Under the pieces are notes generated by a model. That model made no database searches and was not told the origin of the DNA. It was given only the letters and a program-made list of their open reading frames with translations. Shown here piece by piece: positions 1-5,323 of a DNA stretch of 8,429 nt; position 1 is the stretch's first letter, and every line of letters starts with the position of its first letter. Position numbers and translations under genes: made by a program. Source of the DNA: DATAQC01 sp051005135 (lineage in GTDB: Bacteria > Actinomycetota > Acidimicrobiia > Acidimicrobiales > AC-14); assembly GCA_051005135.1 (NCBI GenBank), contig JBPCJQ010000062.1, positions 1-8,429 of the forward strand, read 5' to 3'.

Positions 1-1
1 G

Positions 2-127
2 GTCGTGCGCCAGGTCAAGCTCTTTGCCACCGGGTCGGAGGCCACGATTTACATCCTATGGCCTCCGGGCACCCGAGCCGCGGCAATCTGGCCCTCGACC
101 AGCAGAAACTTTACGAACAGTCTCTGA
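2..127 (+). CDS. Possible 3' end of an unrecognised gene
   Basis: An open frame enters from the left edge and ends at a TGA at 125-127, giving 41 residues (VVRQVKLFATG at the edge). About three quarters of its codons end in G or C, and the first twenty more so, which is compatible with coding in this genome but weak over so short a length. I do not recognise the sequence. It does not resemble the C-terminus of release factor 1 (prfA), the gene that often precedes prmC. Bases 128-242, between this stop and the prmC leader, hold no convincing gene. A GGCTCG/CGAGCC pair (144-149 and 171-176, 21-nt loop) could be a weak terminator, but this is not established. The frame may be chance. Confidence 0.25.
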   Translation, partial: VVRQVKLFATGSEATIYILWPPGTRAAAIWPSTSRNFTNSL

Positions 128-230
128 AGCCTCATTGGTATGGGGCTCGGGCGTCGCTCTCAAACCGGAACGAGCCGGGTGCGCGAAGCTAGCACGCGTG
201 GTACGCCGCGCCCGTTCTTGTCGCGCTTTC

Positions 231-236
231 TAACGT
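231..236 (+). promoter_or_regulatory. Candidate -10 box upstream of prmC
   Basis: TAACGT fits the actinobacterial TANNNT -10 pattern and lies six bases before an in-frame TTG at 243. A transcript starting about 243 would be leaderless for the TTG start, or have an 18-nt leader for the preferred ATG at 261. No convincing -35 box is visible. The same arrangement recurs before other first genes in the window, which is the main reason to list it. Confidence 0.35.
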
Positions 237-260
237 CTACTGTTGAAAAGCGCGCCAAGA

Positions 261-1115
261 ATGAACGAGGCGCCCCCCACCTGGCGGTCGGTGCTGGCGG
301 CCGCCGAGGGCGTTCTCGGCCCCGGCCAGGAGGCCCGCTGGGTCGTCGAGCGGGCATCGGGATGGGACGGCGCTGAGCTGGCCGTGCACCTCGACGACGC
401 AGCGCCGGCCCGGGCGGTGGCGCTGGTCGACAAGATGGTCGCCCGCCGGGCGGCCGGCGAACCCCTGCAATACGTGCTCGGCCGTTGGGCGTTCCGCGGC
501 CTCGATTTGTTCGTCGACAGGCGGGTGCTGATCCCCCGGCCCGAGACCGAGGTGGTGGCGGGGGCGGCGGTGGCCGAGGCCCAGCGTGGTCGCCGGTCCC
601 AGCCGGTGGTGGTCGACCTGGGCACCGGCTCGGGGGCGATCGCCTTGGCGGTGGCGGCCGAGGTTGCTACCGCCGAGGTATGGGCCACCGACGTCTCGCC
701 CGGCGCCCTGGCCGTCGCCAGGGCCAACCTGGCCGGACTGCCCAGCCTGGCTGCCGCCCGCGTCCGTCTGGCCCAGGGCTCGTGGTTCGACGCCCTGCCT
801 GCAGAGCTGGCGGGGACCGCGCACGTGGTGGTCTCCAACCCGCCCTATGTGGCCGACGGCGAGGCGCTGCCACCCGAGGTGGCCGATTGGGAGCCCGACG
901 GAGCGCTGCGGGCCGGCCCCACCGGCCTCGAGGCCTTGGAGGTGGTCATTGGCGGGGCGCCCGCCTGGCTTGCTCCCGGCGGCTCGGTCGTGGCCGAGAT
1001 GGCTCCCTGCCAGGCCCAGCCGGCGACCGCCTTGGCCTGGCGGGCCGGGTTCGCCGACGTCGAGTTGCTGGCCGACCTCGCGGGGCGCCCCCGCGTCCTC
1101 GTGGGCCGCATCTGA
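261..1115 (+). CDS. prmC: Peptide chain release factor N5-glutamine methyltransferase (PrmC/HemK)
   Basis: PrmC uses S-adenosylmethionine to methylate the glutamine of the GGQ motif of release factors RF1 and RF2 in the cytoplasm, which speeds peptide release. The 284-residue length is normal for the family. The N-terminal helical domain ends in a conserved stretch (GEPLQYVLG near residues 66-74, then VLIPRPETE near 89-97). The Rossmann methyltransferase fold has the SAM loop DLGTGSG at 119-125 and the diagnostic substrate-glutamine motif NPPY at 193-196. I chose ATG 261 because GAAAAG lies at 245-250 at suitable spacing. An in-frame TTG at 243 would add six residues and is the alternative, since a TANNNT box sits six bases before it. 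The gene ends 29 bases before tsaC, so the two are probably co-transcribed. The common upstream partner prfA is not visible. Confidence 0.95.
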   Translation: MNEAPPTWRSVLAAAEGVLGPGQEARWVVERASGWDGAELAVHLDDAAPARAVALVDKMVARRAAGEPLQYVLGRWAFRGLDLFVDRRVLIPRPETEVVAGAAVAEAQRGRRSQPVVVDLGTGSGAIALAVAAEVATAEVWATDVSPGALAVARANLAGLPSLAAARVRLAQGSWFDALPAELAGTAHVVVSNPPYVADGEALPPEVADWEPDGALRAGPTGLEALEVVIGGAPAWLAPGGSVVAEMAPCQAQPATALAWRAGFADVELLADLAGRPRVLVGRI

Positions 1116-1144
1116 GCCGCACCACCACTCGGGCCGGTGCCAAG

Positions 1145-1780
1145 ATGAGGGCCGTGCCCGTCATGGCCGCCCACGGCGACCCTCCGCCGCCCGAAGCGGT
1201 GGGGGAGGCAGCCAGGGTGTTGGCCCGCGGCTGGCCGGTGGGCATCCCCACCGACACCGTCTACGGCCTGGCCGTCGACCCCTTCCGCCCTGGTGCCACC
1301 GATCGGGTCTTCGAAGCCAAGCGACGACCACGCCAGGTGAGCCTGCCGGTGCTGGTGACCGGCGTCGACCAGGCCCTCACCCTGGCCACCGCCGTGCCTG
1401 ACAGCGCACTGGCGCTGATGGAGCGCTTCTGGCCCGGGCCCCTCACCATCGTGGTTCCGGCACGAGCTGACCTGGCCGCCGACCTGGGCGACGACGACCT
1501 CACCGTCGGGGTGCGCTGTGCGGCCCACCCGGTGCCGTTGGCCCTGTGCGCCGCTGCCGGCCCCCTGGCCGCCACCAGCGCCAACCTCCACGGCGGGCCC
1601 ACCCTCTCCACTGCCGCCGAGGTGGCAGCCACCTTCGGGTCTGGCGTACCGGTGGTGCTCGATGGGGGCGAGTGCACGGGCAGCCCATCAACAGTGGTCG
1701 ACTGCACCGGCCTGGTGCCCAAGCTGCTCCGTCCCGGCCGCCTCGCCTGGGAAGTGGTGGTGGCCTCCGTCGAGGCATGA
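1145..1780 (+). CDS. tsaC: L-threonylcarbamoyladenylate synthase (TsaC/YrdC/Sua5 family)
   Basis: This enzyme makes threonylcarbamoyl-AMP from threonine, bicarbonate and ATP, the first step of the t6A37 modification of tRNAs that read ANN codons. The 211-residue protein is the short form: a YrdC domain without the extra C-terminal Sua5 domain. Visible motifs are PTDTVYGL (35-42), the basic KRRPR (59-63) with LPVLV after it, WPGPLT (96-101), the nucleotide-pocket SAN (145-147) and PSTVVD (181-186). ATG 1145 gives a sensible N-terminus; ATG 1163 is an alternative. There is no TANNNT box just before the start and only a 29-nt gap after prmC, so it is most likely read from the prmC transcript. 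The frame also stays open upstream through prmC, but that extension is out-of-frame prmC DNA and not protein. The prmC-sua5/tsaC pairing is common in bacteria. Confidence 0.93.
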   Translation: MRAVPVMAAHGDPPPPEAVGEAARVLARGWPVGIPTDTVYGLAVDPFRPGATDRVFEAKRRPRQVSLPVLVTGVDQALTLATAVPDSALALMERFWPGPLTIVVPARADLAADLGDDDLTVGVRCAAHPVPLALCAAAGPLAATSANLHGGPTLSTAAEVAATFGSGVPVVLDGGECTGSPSTVVDCTGLVPKLLRPGRLAWEVVVASVEA

Positions 1781-1806
1781 GCAGCCTACGGGGGCGGCCC
1801 CGCGGC

Positions 1807-1812
1807 TACGGT
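1807..1812 (+). promoter_or_regulatory. Candidate -10 box for a leaderless epimerase transcript
   Basis: TACGGT lies seven bases before ATG 1820 and four before the overlapping GTG 1817. Transcription would begin at or near the start codon. The only purine-rich stretch upstream (about 1789-1798) is over 20 bases from the start, too far for a normal ribosome binding site. No good -35 is visible. Confidence 0.4.
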
Positions 1813-1819
1813 CGCTGTG

Positions 1820-2758
1820 ATGCATGTTCTCGTCACCGGCGGAGCCGGCTTCATCGGCTCGAACCTGGCCAGGGCCCTGGTCGCCGCCGGCCACCACACC
1901 CGGGTGCTCGACGACCTGTCCTCCGGCTTCGCCGACAACGTCCCGTCCGCGGCCGAGCTGGTGGTCGCCGATGTGGCCGATGCCGCCGCGGTGGCCCGAG
2001 CCGTCGACGGCGTCGACACCGTGTTCCACCTGGCCGCCCACCGCTCCGTCGGGCGATCGGTCGAAGACCCTCTTGCCACCGACCGGGCCAATACCCACGG
2101 CACCCTCACGGTGTTGAAGATGGCGGCCGACGCCGGTGTGCGCCGGGTCGTCTCGTCGTCGTCGAGCAGCGTGTACGGCGGTGTCGCCCCTCTTCCCACC
2201 GCCGAGTCCGCCCCCGTGCTGCCCCGTTCTCCCTACGCGGTGAGCAAGCTGGCCGGCGAGCACTACTGCCGGGTGGCGGCCGAGCTTTACGGGCTGGAGA
2301 CGCTGTCGCTGCGCTACTTCAACGTGTTCGGGCCCCGCCAGCGCCCCGACTCCGCCTACGCCGCTGTCATTCCCCTGTTCATCGACGCCCTCAGCACCGG
2401 CCGGCCGCCCACCGTGCACGGCGACGGGCGCCAGAGCCGGTCGTTCGTGTACATCGACGACGCAGTGGCCGCCAACCTCGGCGCTGCCGCCGCCCCTGTG
2501 GAGGCGTGCCAGGGCCAGGCCTACAACGTGGCCGGGCGGCGCCGCATCGACCTGCTCGAGCTGCTCGCCATCCTCGCCAGCATCCTCGACGTCGACGTCG
2601 AGCCCGTCCACACCGCCCCCCGGCCCGGCGACGTGCGCCAGAGCGAGGGCGACATCTCCCTCGCCGCCCGGGCCCTGGGCTGGTCGCCTCGAGTCGCCCT
2701 GGAGGATGGCCTGGCCACCACCGTGGAGTGGTTCTCCGCACCCGTCATCCCGACCTGA
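1820..2758 (+). CDS. NAD-dependent nucleotide-sugar epimerase/dehydratase (extended SDR, UDP-hexose 4-epimerase-like)
   Basis: The 312-residue protein is a typical extended short-chain dehydrogenase/reductase. It has the NAD loop GGAGFIGS (7-14) and an acidic pair at 31-32 where NAD ribose is bound. The active site has a serine run (112-117) and the Y139-x3-K143 pair (SPYAVSK). Family motifs RYFNVFGPRQ (165-174) and RPGDVRQS (268-275) are also present. The motif set is that of UDP-glucose/UDP-GlcNAc 4-epimerases and related cytoplasmic enzymes that supply activated sugars for cell-surface polysaccharide. The exact substrate cannot be read from the sequence, so no gene symbol is given. ATG 1820 is preferred over GTG 1817 because of the upstream TANNNT box. 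It lies 39 bases after tsaC on the same strand but is functionally unrelated to it and probably has its own promoter. It ends convergent with the toxin-antitoxin operon. Confidence 0.9.
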   Translation: MHVLVTGGAGFIGSNLARALVAAGHHTRVLDDLSSGFADNVPSAAELVVADVADAAAVARAVDGVDTVFHLAAHRSVGRSVEDPLATDRANTHGTLTVLKMAADAGVRRVVSSSSSSVYGGVAPLPTAESAPVLPRSPYAVSKLAGEHYCRVAAELYGLETLSLRYFNVFGPRQRPDSAYAAVIPLFIDALSTGRPPTVHGDGRQSRSFVYIDDAVAANLGAAAAPVEACQGQAYNVAGRRRIDLLELLAILASILDVDVEPVHTAPRPGDVRQSEGDISLAARALGWSPRVALEDGLATTVEWFSAPVIPT

Positions 2759-2795
2759 GCCAGTTCACCGGCGGCTCCCTACCCGCAGCCCACCC

Positions 2796-2948
2796 TCACC
2801 ACGCGGGCGTCGCCTCCCAACCCCTCTCGTCGTCGATCAGGCTGAGCTCCCCGTCGTCAAGGGGCGTGGCCTCATAGATTGCCGCGTCGCGTTCGCACGC
2901 CAGCCGGTACAGGTGCAGCTCGATGGCCCTGGGGGGTCCCGGAGTCAT
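2796..2948 (-). CDS. Small acidic protein, third gene of the vapBC operon (unknown function)
   Basis: A 50-codon ORF whose ATG (2946-2948) overlaps the vapC stop codon as ATGA, the classic translational-coupling arrangement. A GAGG lies four bases upstream inside vapC. Forty-two of the 49 codons after the start end in G or C, matching the coding bias of the neighbours. The protein is acidic, with about 11 Asp/Glu against 4 Arg. It has a predicted helical stretch around AIELHLYRLACERDAAIYE (8-26) and a Trp-containing C-terminus (WEATPAW). I do not recognise a family, and no signal peptide or membrane segment is visible. Its place directly after a toxin suggests a role linked to the toxin-antitoxin pair, but this is inference. 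It ends 37 bases from the convergent epimerase stop. It could still be a chance ORF in GC-rich DNA. Confidence 0.55.
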   Translation of the reverse strand: MTPGPPRAIELHLYRLACERDAAIYEATPLDDGELSLIDDERGWEATPAW

Positions 2949-3334
2949 AGGACCTCGATGGCGCAACGAGGACCCGAGACCCTCGCCAGGCGGGCGTCGG
3001 AGGTGACGAGCGTGGCCTCCAGGACCTCTGCCAACGCCACATAGAAGCCGTCCCAGGCCCGAACCGATCCCCTCAGCTCCCAGACCCTGTCGAGGAGAGG
3101 CTGGTGGCCAAAGCGCTCCCCCGGCCAGTCGCGAAGGTCTTCGACTGCCTGAGCGGCCGAGGTGGCGTCCAGGCGACCCAGCAGGTGATCCCTGCGGATC
3201 ACGCTGACCACCTCCACGTCGACGACACTCGGGGCCGCATGGTCGGGGTCAGAACCGAGCCGGGCTCGAACGTCGGTCGCCCGAGCCGTGTCGGCCACGA
3301 CCTCGTACAGGCAGGATGCGTCAACTACCAACAT
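2945..3334 (-). CDS. vapC: VapC-type PIN-domain ribonuclease toxin
   Basis: The 129-residue protein has the PIN-domain layout. An N-terminal hydrophobic strand carries the first acid (MLVVDAS, D5), followed by E41 in VDVEVVSVIRR, D95 in RAWDGFYVALAE and D113 in LVTSDARLA. These four acids are the expected Mg2+-binding catalytic set, so the toxin looks intact. VapC toxins cleave RNA (tRNA or rRNA in characterised members) when released from their antitoxin; the target here is unknown. I chose ATG 3334 because the PIN fold starts there and vapB ends at 3321, giving a 14-base overlap. The frame is open for 15 more codons upstream, but that extension lies inside vapB. A GAGTGG lies four bases before the start. 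The downstream small ORF overlaps its stop. Confidence 0.9.
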   Translation of the reverse strand: MLVVDASCLYEVVADTARATDVRARLGSDPDHAAPSVVDVEVVSVIRRDHLLGRLDATSAAQAVEDLRDWPGERFGHQPLLDRVWELRGSVRAWDGFYVALAEVLEATLVTSDARLARVSGPRCAIEVL

Positions 3335-3566
3335 CGGGCCACTCGCCGCGGGACTCGTCCAGCGCGGCGAGCACGTCACCCCGAGCGATCCCTGACGGCC
3401 GACGGCTCGTGCGAGCCAGCCACTCCTCGACGGTCGGGCGCGCCGCCAGCCGCGTTGCCTCCCTGCGCATCAGCTCCGGCACGCTCAGCCCAGCCTCCGA
3501 GGCCCGCCGCCGGAGCGCCTCGTAGACGTCGTCGTCGAGATCACGAACCTGAATCGTCTTGGGCAT
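3321..3566 (-). CDS. vapB: VapB/FitA-type ribbon-helix-helix antitoxin
   Basis: This 81-residue protein has the arrangement of FitA-like VapB antitoxins. An N-terminal ribbon-helix-helix DNA-binding domain (KTIQVRDLDDDVYEALRRRA, about 3-22, then a turn at EAGLSVPELMRREATRLA) is followed by a C-terminal tail around PTVEEWLAR that would wrap the toxin. It should neutralise VapC and, as the VapB-VapC complex, repress its own promoter. ATG 3566 is set by the start of the RHH strand and by a TAGCCT box seven bases upstream. The start codon lies inside the palindrome GGGCATGCCC (3561-3570), part of a CATG-rich upstream region. It overlaps vapC by 14 bases. Confidence 0.88.
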   Translation of the reverse strand: MPKTIQVRDLDDDVYEALRRRASEAGLSVPELMRREATRLAARPTVEEWLARTSRRPSGIARGDVLAALDESRGEWPDVGS

Positions 3567-3616
3567 GCCCTCGAGGCTAACATGCAGCTCCGCATGATGT
3601 CATGCTGGCACGCATG
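3561..3616. promoter_or_regulatory. Candidate VapBC operator: cluster of CATG inverted repeats
   Basis: Five CATG cores fall in 56 bases (at 3564, 3581, 3593, 3601 and 3613). They build GGGCATGCCC (3561-3570, perfect palindrome over the vapB start), CATGC-6-GCATG (3581-3596) and GCATGA-TG-TCATGC (3592-3605, perfect arms over the -35). Spacing of about 8, 12 and 17 bases could place RHH dimers along nearby helix faces. Autoregulatory inverted repeats overlapping the promoter are known for vapBC operons; binding here is inferred. Confidence 0.5.
3574..3603 (-). promoter_or_regulatory. Promoter of the vapB-vapC-small ORF operon
   Basis: Read on the minus strand, ATGACA (3603-3598; one mismatch to TTGACA) is followed after 18 bases by TAGCCT (3579-3574), and then after seven bases by the vapB ATG. 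The message would be leaderless or nearly so. Both boxes overlap the CATG inverted repeats, so a bound repressor would occlude polymerase. Confidence 0.5.
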
Positions 3617-3650
3617 GACCGCCGGCGCGGCAGTAGCCGACTAAGGCCCA

Positions 3651-3669
3651 CCGTGGCTCGACGTCACGG
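3651..3669 (-). terminator. Weak candidate terminator after the histone-tailed gene
   Basis: CCGTG and CACGG form a 5-bp stem with a 9-nt loop, starting nine bases after the stop of the upstream minus-strand gene. There is no U-tract. It is only suggestive, and transcription may continue toward vapB. Confidence 0.2.
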
Positions 3670-3677
3670 CCCGAACA

Positions 3678-5246
3678 TCACGCCGATGTGGTGTTGGCCG
3701 CTTTCTCCACCTGAGCGGCCCTGCGGATGGCGGCCCGGGCCGCGATCACCGACGACTCGGCGGGCCCCTTGGTGGGCCGGGGCCGTGAAGCCCGGCTGCG
3801 GGCCGCTCTCACCGCCGCAGCCATCCGGGCTTGCGACGACGGTGGTTCCGACGCCGGGGTGGGCTCGGGTGGGACCTTGGCAGCCGGCCGCGCCCGACTG
3901 GTGCGTCTCACCGACGAGACCGTGCGAGTCGAGCGCCGTGCCGTCGCCTTGGCAGGTGCCGCCACGACCCGCCCCGAGCCCCTGGCCTTCGTCGCCGAGC
4001 GCTTCGAAGCCGTCTTGGTGGTTGATGCACGCTTGGCCGCCTTGGCCGGCCCGGAGGAGGTGGCCTTGGTTGCCTTCGCCGCCTTGGTGACCTTCGCCGC
4101 CTTCGGGGCCGCCTTGGCCTGACGAGTGGTCGCCGGCTTGGCCGCCTTTGCTGCCCGAGCCTGGGCGGGGCGGGCCGGGGGAGCGGCGCGCTTGACCGTC
4201 GCTGTCGAGGCCTTCGCCGGTCGAGGCGCAGCGGCGGCGCCCGCCGCTGCCGGGGCGCCCTTCCCGTTGGCGGCAGCCGTCCGGGCGCCGGCGCGCACCG
4301 CCCGGGCTACCACCTTGTCCATGTGGTGGGTCAGCTCTTCCAGGCGGGCGTCGGACTGGGCCATGGCAGAGCCGAGCGCCGCCGGCAACTGGCTGGCCAC
4401 CTCCGAGCGCATGGCCTGGGTGGCTGCCTGGGTAGCGATGAGGGCCACCACCGACGCGGTGTCGGGGTCGTTCTCCAGGAACGACCGCAGCTCGGCTGCC
4501 GCCTCCCCGGGGTCGCGCCGGGCGGCTTCGTCTCGGGCCGCCTGGGCCAGAGACAGCATTGCCGTCTGGCCAGCGTCCACCTTGGAGGCAACGGCGGCAA
4601 CGGTCTCCTCCCGGCTCTGCTCCATCTCCCGGGCCACGGTGTCGGTGACGATCTGGGGCAGGCGCTCGGCTGCCTCCACGAGCTGGACGTCGGCGCCCCG
4701 GGCCTCCAGAAGCTGGGCCAGCATCGACTGCTGCTGGGTTATGCCGCTCACCAGTTCGGCCATGGTGGCGTTCTGCTGGTTGACGAAACCCCGCAGAGAC
4801 TGCAGCTCGTTGCGCAACCCTGCGAACGCACCCTCGAGCCAACGCAGGGCAGCGGCACTGGCCGCGGGGGGGTTGGCAGCCGGCACCGTCGGCGAGTGGT
4901 TCGCCTCGGCGGGTGGCGAGTACGTACGCTCGGGCCAGGCGCCGGGCTCGGGCCCCGCCTCGGCATGAGGGGCCTGCTCGTCAATCGGAGAATCGACACG
5001 GGCGGCGTGAGCCCGGCGGCGGGAGCTGCCGTTGCTGAACGGGGCGACCGTGGTGAGGGCTACTTCCTCGGCGTCGATCTGCACTTCAGCCGGCGGCAGG
5101 CCTCGGGCCCACACATCGGGGCACCCTGCGAACCGTCCCCCGCAGATCACCCCGCACTCCGGGCACGAACAGGCGCTGTCATCCGCCTCCATGGGGTGCC
5201 CGCAGCCCTCGCGGATCTGGAGCCCGAACTCGTGGCACCGACCCAT
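3678..5246 (-). CDS. Cys/His-cluster, helical and histone H1-like-tailed protein (possible nucleoid-associated protein)
   Basis: The 522-residue protein has no family I can name, but three clear regions. Residues 1-50 hold a dense Cys/His set (C4, H5, C15, H17, C26, C28, C31, C35, C42), which looks like a zinc-binding module. Residues about 130-315 are alanine-, glutamine- and glutamate-rich and likely helical or coiled coil (for example LRNELQSLRGFVNQQNATMA). Residues 311-460 contain no Asp or Glu at all and are rich in Lys, Arg, Ala, Thr and Pro with repeated AKAAK/KATK units, like the tail of histone H1 and of bacterial H1-like proteins; a moderately basic segment follows to the end. No signal peptide or membrane segment is visible. 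DNA or RNA binding is inferred from the tail. ATG 5246 is supported by a TAGCAT box six bases upstream. It is divergent from the sugar dehydratase across 77 bases. Overlapping open frames on both strands are low-complexity shadows. Confidence 0.8.
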   Translation of the reverse strand: MGRCHEFGLQIREGCGHPMEADDSACSCPECGVICGGRFAGCPDVWARGLPPAEVQIDAEEVALTTVAPFSNGSSRRRAHAARVDSPIDEQAPHAEAGPEPGAWPERTYSPPAEANHSPTVPAANPPAASAAALRWLEGAFAGLRNELQSLRGFVNQQNATMAELVSGITQQQSMLAQLLEARGADVQLVEAAERLPQIVTDTVAREMEQSREETVAAVASKVDAGQTAMLSLAQAARDEAARRDPGEAAAELRSFLENDPDTASVVALIATQAATQAMRSEVASQLPAALGSAMAQSDARLEELTHHMDKVVARAVRAGARTAAANGKGAPAAAGAAAAPRPAKASTATVKRAAPPARPAQARAAKAAKPATTRQAKAAPKAAKVTKAAKATKATSSGPAKAAKRASTTKTASKRSATKARGSGRVVAAPAKATARRSTRTVSSVRRTSRARPAAKVPPEPTPASEPPSSQARMAAAVRAARSRASRPRPTKGPAESSVIAARAAIRRAAQVEKAANTTSA

Positions 5247-5252
5247 GGACCA

Positions 5253-5258
5253 ATGCTA
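5253..5258 (-). promoter_or_regulatory. Candidate -10 box for the histone-tailed gene (leaderless)
   Basis: On the minus strand TAGCAT is followed by six bases and then ATG 5246. No ribosome binding site is visible in those bases, so the transcript would be leaderless. No clear -35 is seen at 16-18 bases. Confidence 0.45.
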
Positions 5259-5263
5259 GACGC

Positions 5264-5286
5264 TGCCAGCCGTTATCCCTGCCAGC
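5264..5286 (+). repeat. Direct repeat TGCCAGC in the divergent promoter region
   Basis: TGCCAGC occurs at 5264-5270 and again at 5280-5286, 16 bases apart start to start, between the two divergent -10 boxes. The 8-bp palindrome TGGCGCCA (5291-5298) adjoins on the dehydratase side. Together they could bind a shared regulator, but two 7-mers can also occur by chance. Confidence 0.3.
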
Positions 5287-5289
5287 TTC

Positions 5290-5317
5290 TTGGCGCCATC
5301 GCTGTCGGGTATATCGT
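5290..5317 (+). promoter_or_regulatory. Promoter of the sugar dehydratase gene (leaderless)
   Basis: TTGGCG (5290-5295) and TATCGT (5312-5317) are separated by 16 bases, and TATCGT is followed after six bases by GTG 5324. TATATC at 5310-5315 is an alternative -10. The transcript would begin about the start codon. Confidence 0.45.
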
Positions 5318-5323
5318 GGTGGG

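Noticed and set aside
187..200. GCTAGC and CACGCGTG palindromes upstream of prmC
   Set aside because: Short palindromes expected by chance in GC-rich DNA, with no link to a promoter element.
485..1144. Long open frame running through prmC in the tsaC frame
   Set aside because: It is Gly/Arg-rich shadow sequence. The YrdC fold begins at 1145 and prmC occupies the region with clear motifs.
1688..2611. 307-codon minus-strand frame opposite the epimerase
   Set aside because: Gly/Val/His/Asp-rich antisense shadow typical of GC-rich genes; no recognisable domain.
2757..2777. GAGCC...GGCTC pair between the epimerase and small ORF as a bidirectional terminator
   Set aside because: Only a 5-bp stem with an 11-nt loop and no U-tract, so too weak to call.
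1546..2877. 443-codon plus-strand frame across tsaC and the epimerase
   Set aside because: Arg/Pro/His-rich composition with no domain; it overlaps two genes with unambiguous motifs.
3104..3580. 158-codon plus-strand frame antisense to vapBC
   Set aside because: Arg/Pro-rich without domains, while the minus strand shows a complete PIN toxin and RHH antitoxin.
4030..4260. Repetitive DNA in the Lys/Ala region as a possible tandem repeat array or CRISPR
   Set aside because: The repetition follows codons of AKAA/KATK units and has no constant repeat-spacer structure.
3664..4842. 392-codon minus-strand frame overlapping the histone-tailed gene
   Set aside because: GQGG-type low-complexity frame produced by the Lys/Ala repeat codons; it lacks the Cys cluster and coiled-coil features.
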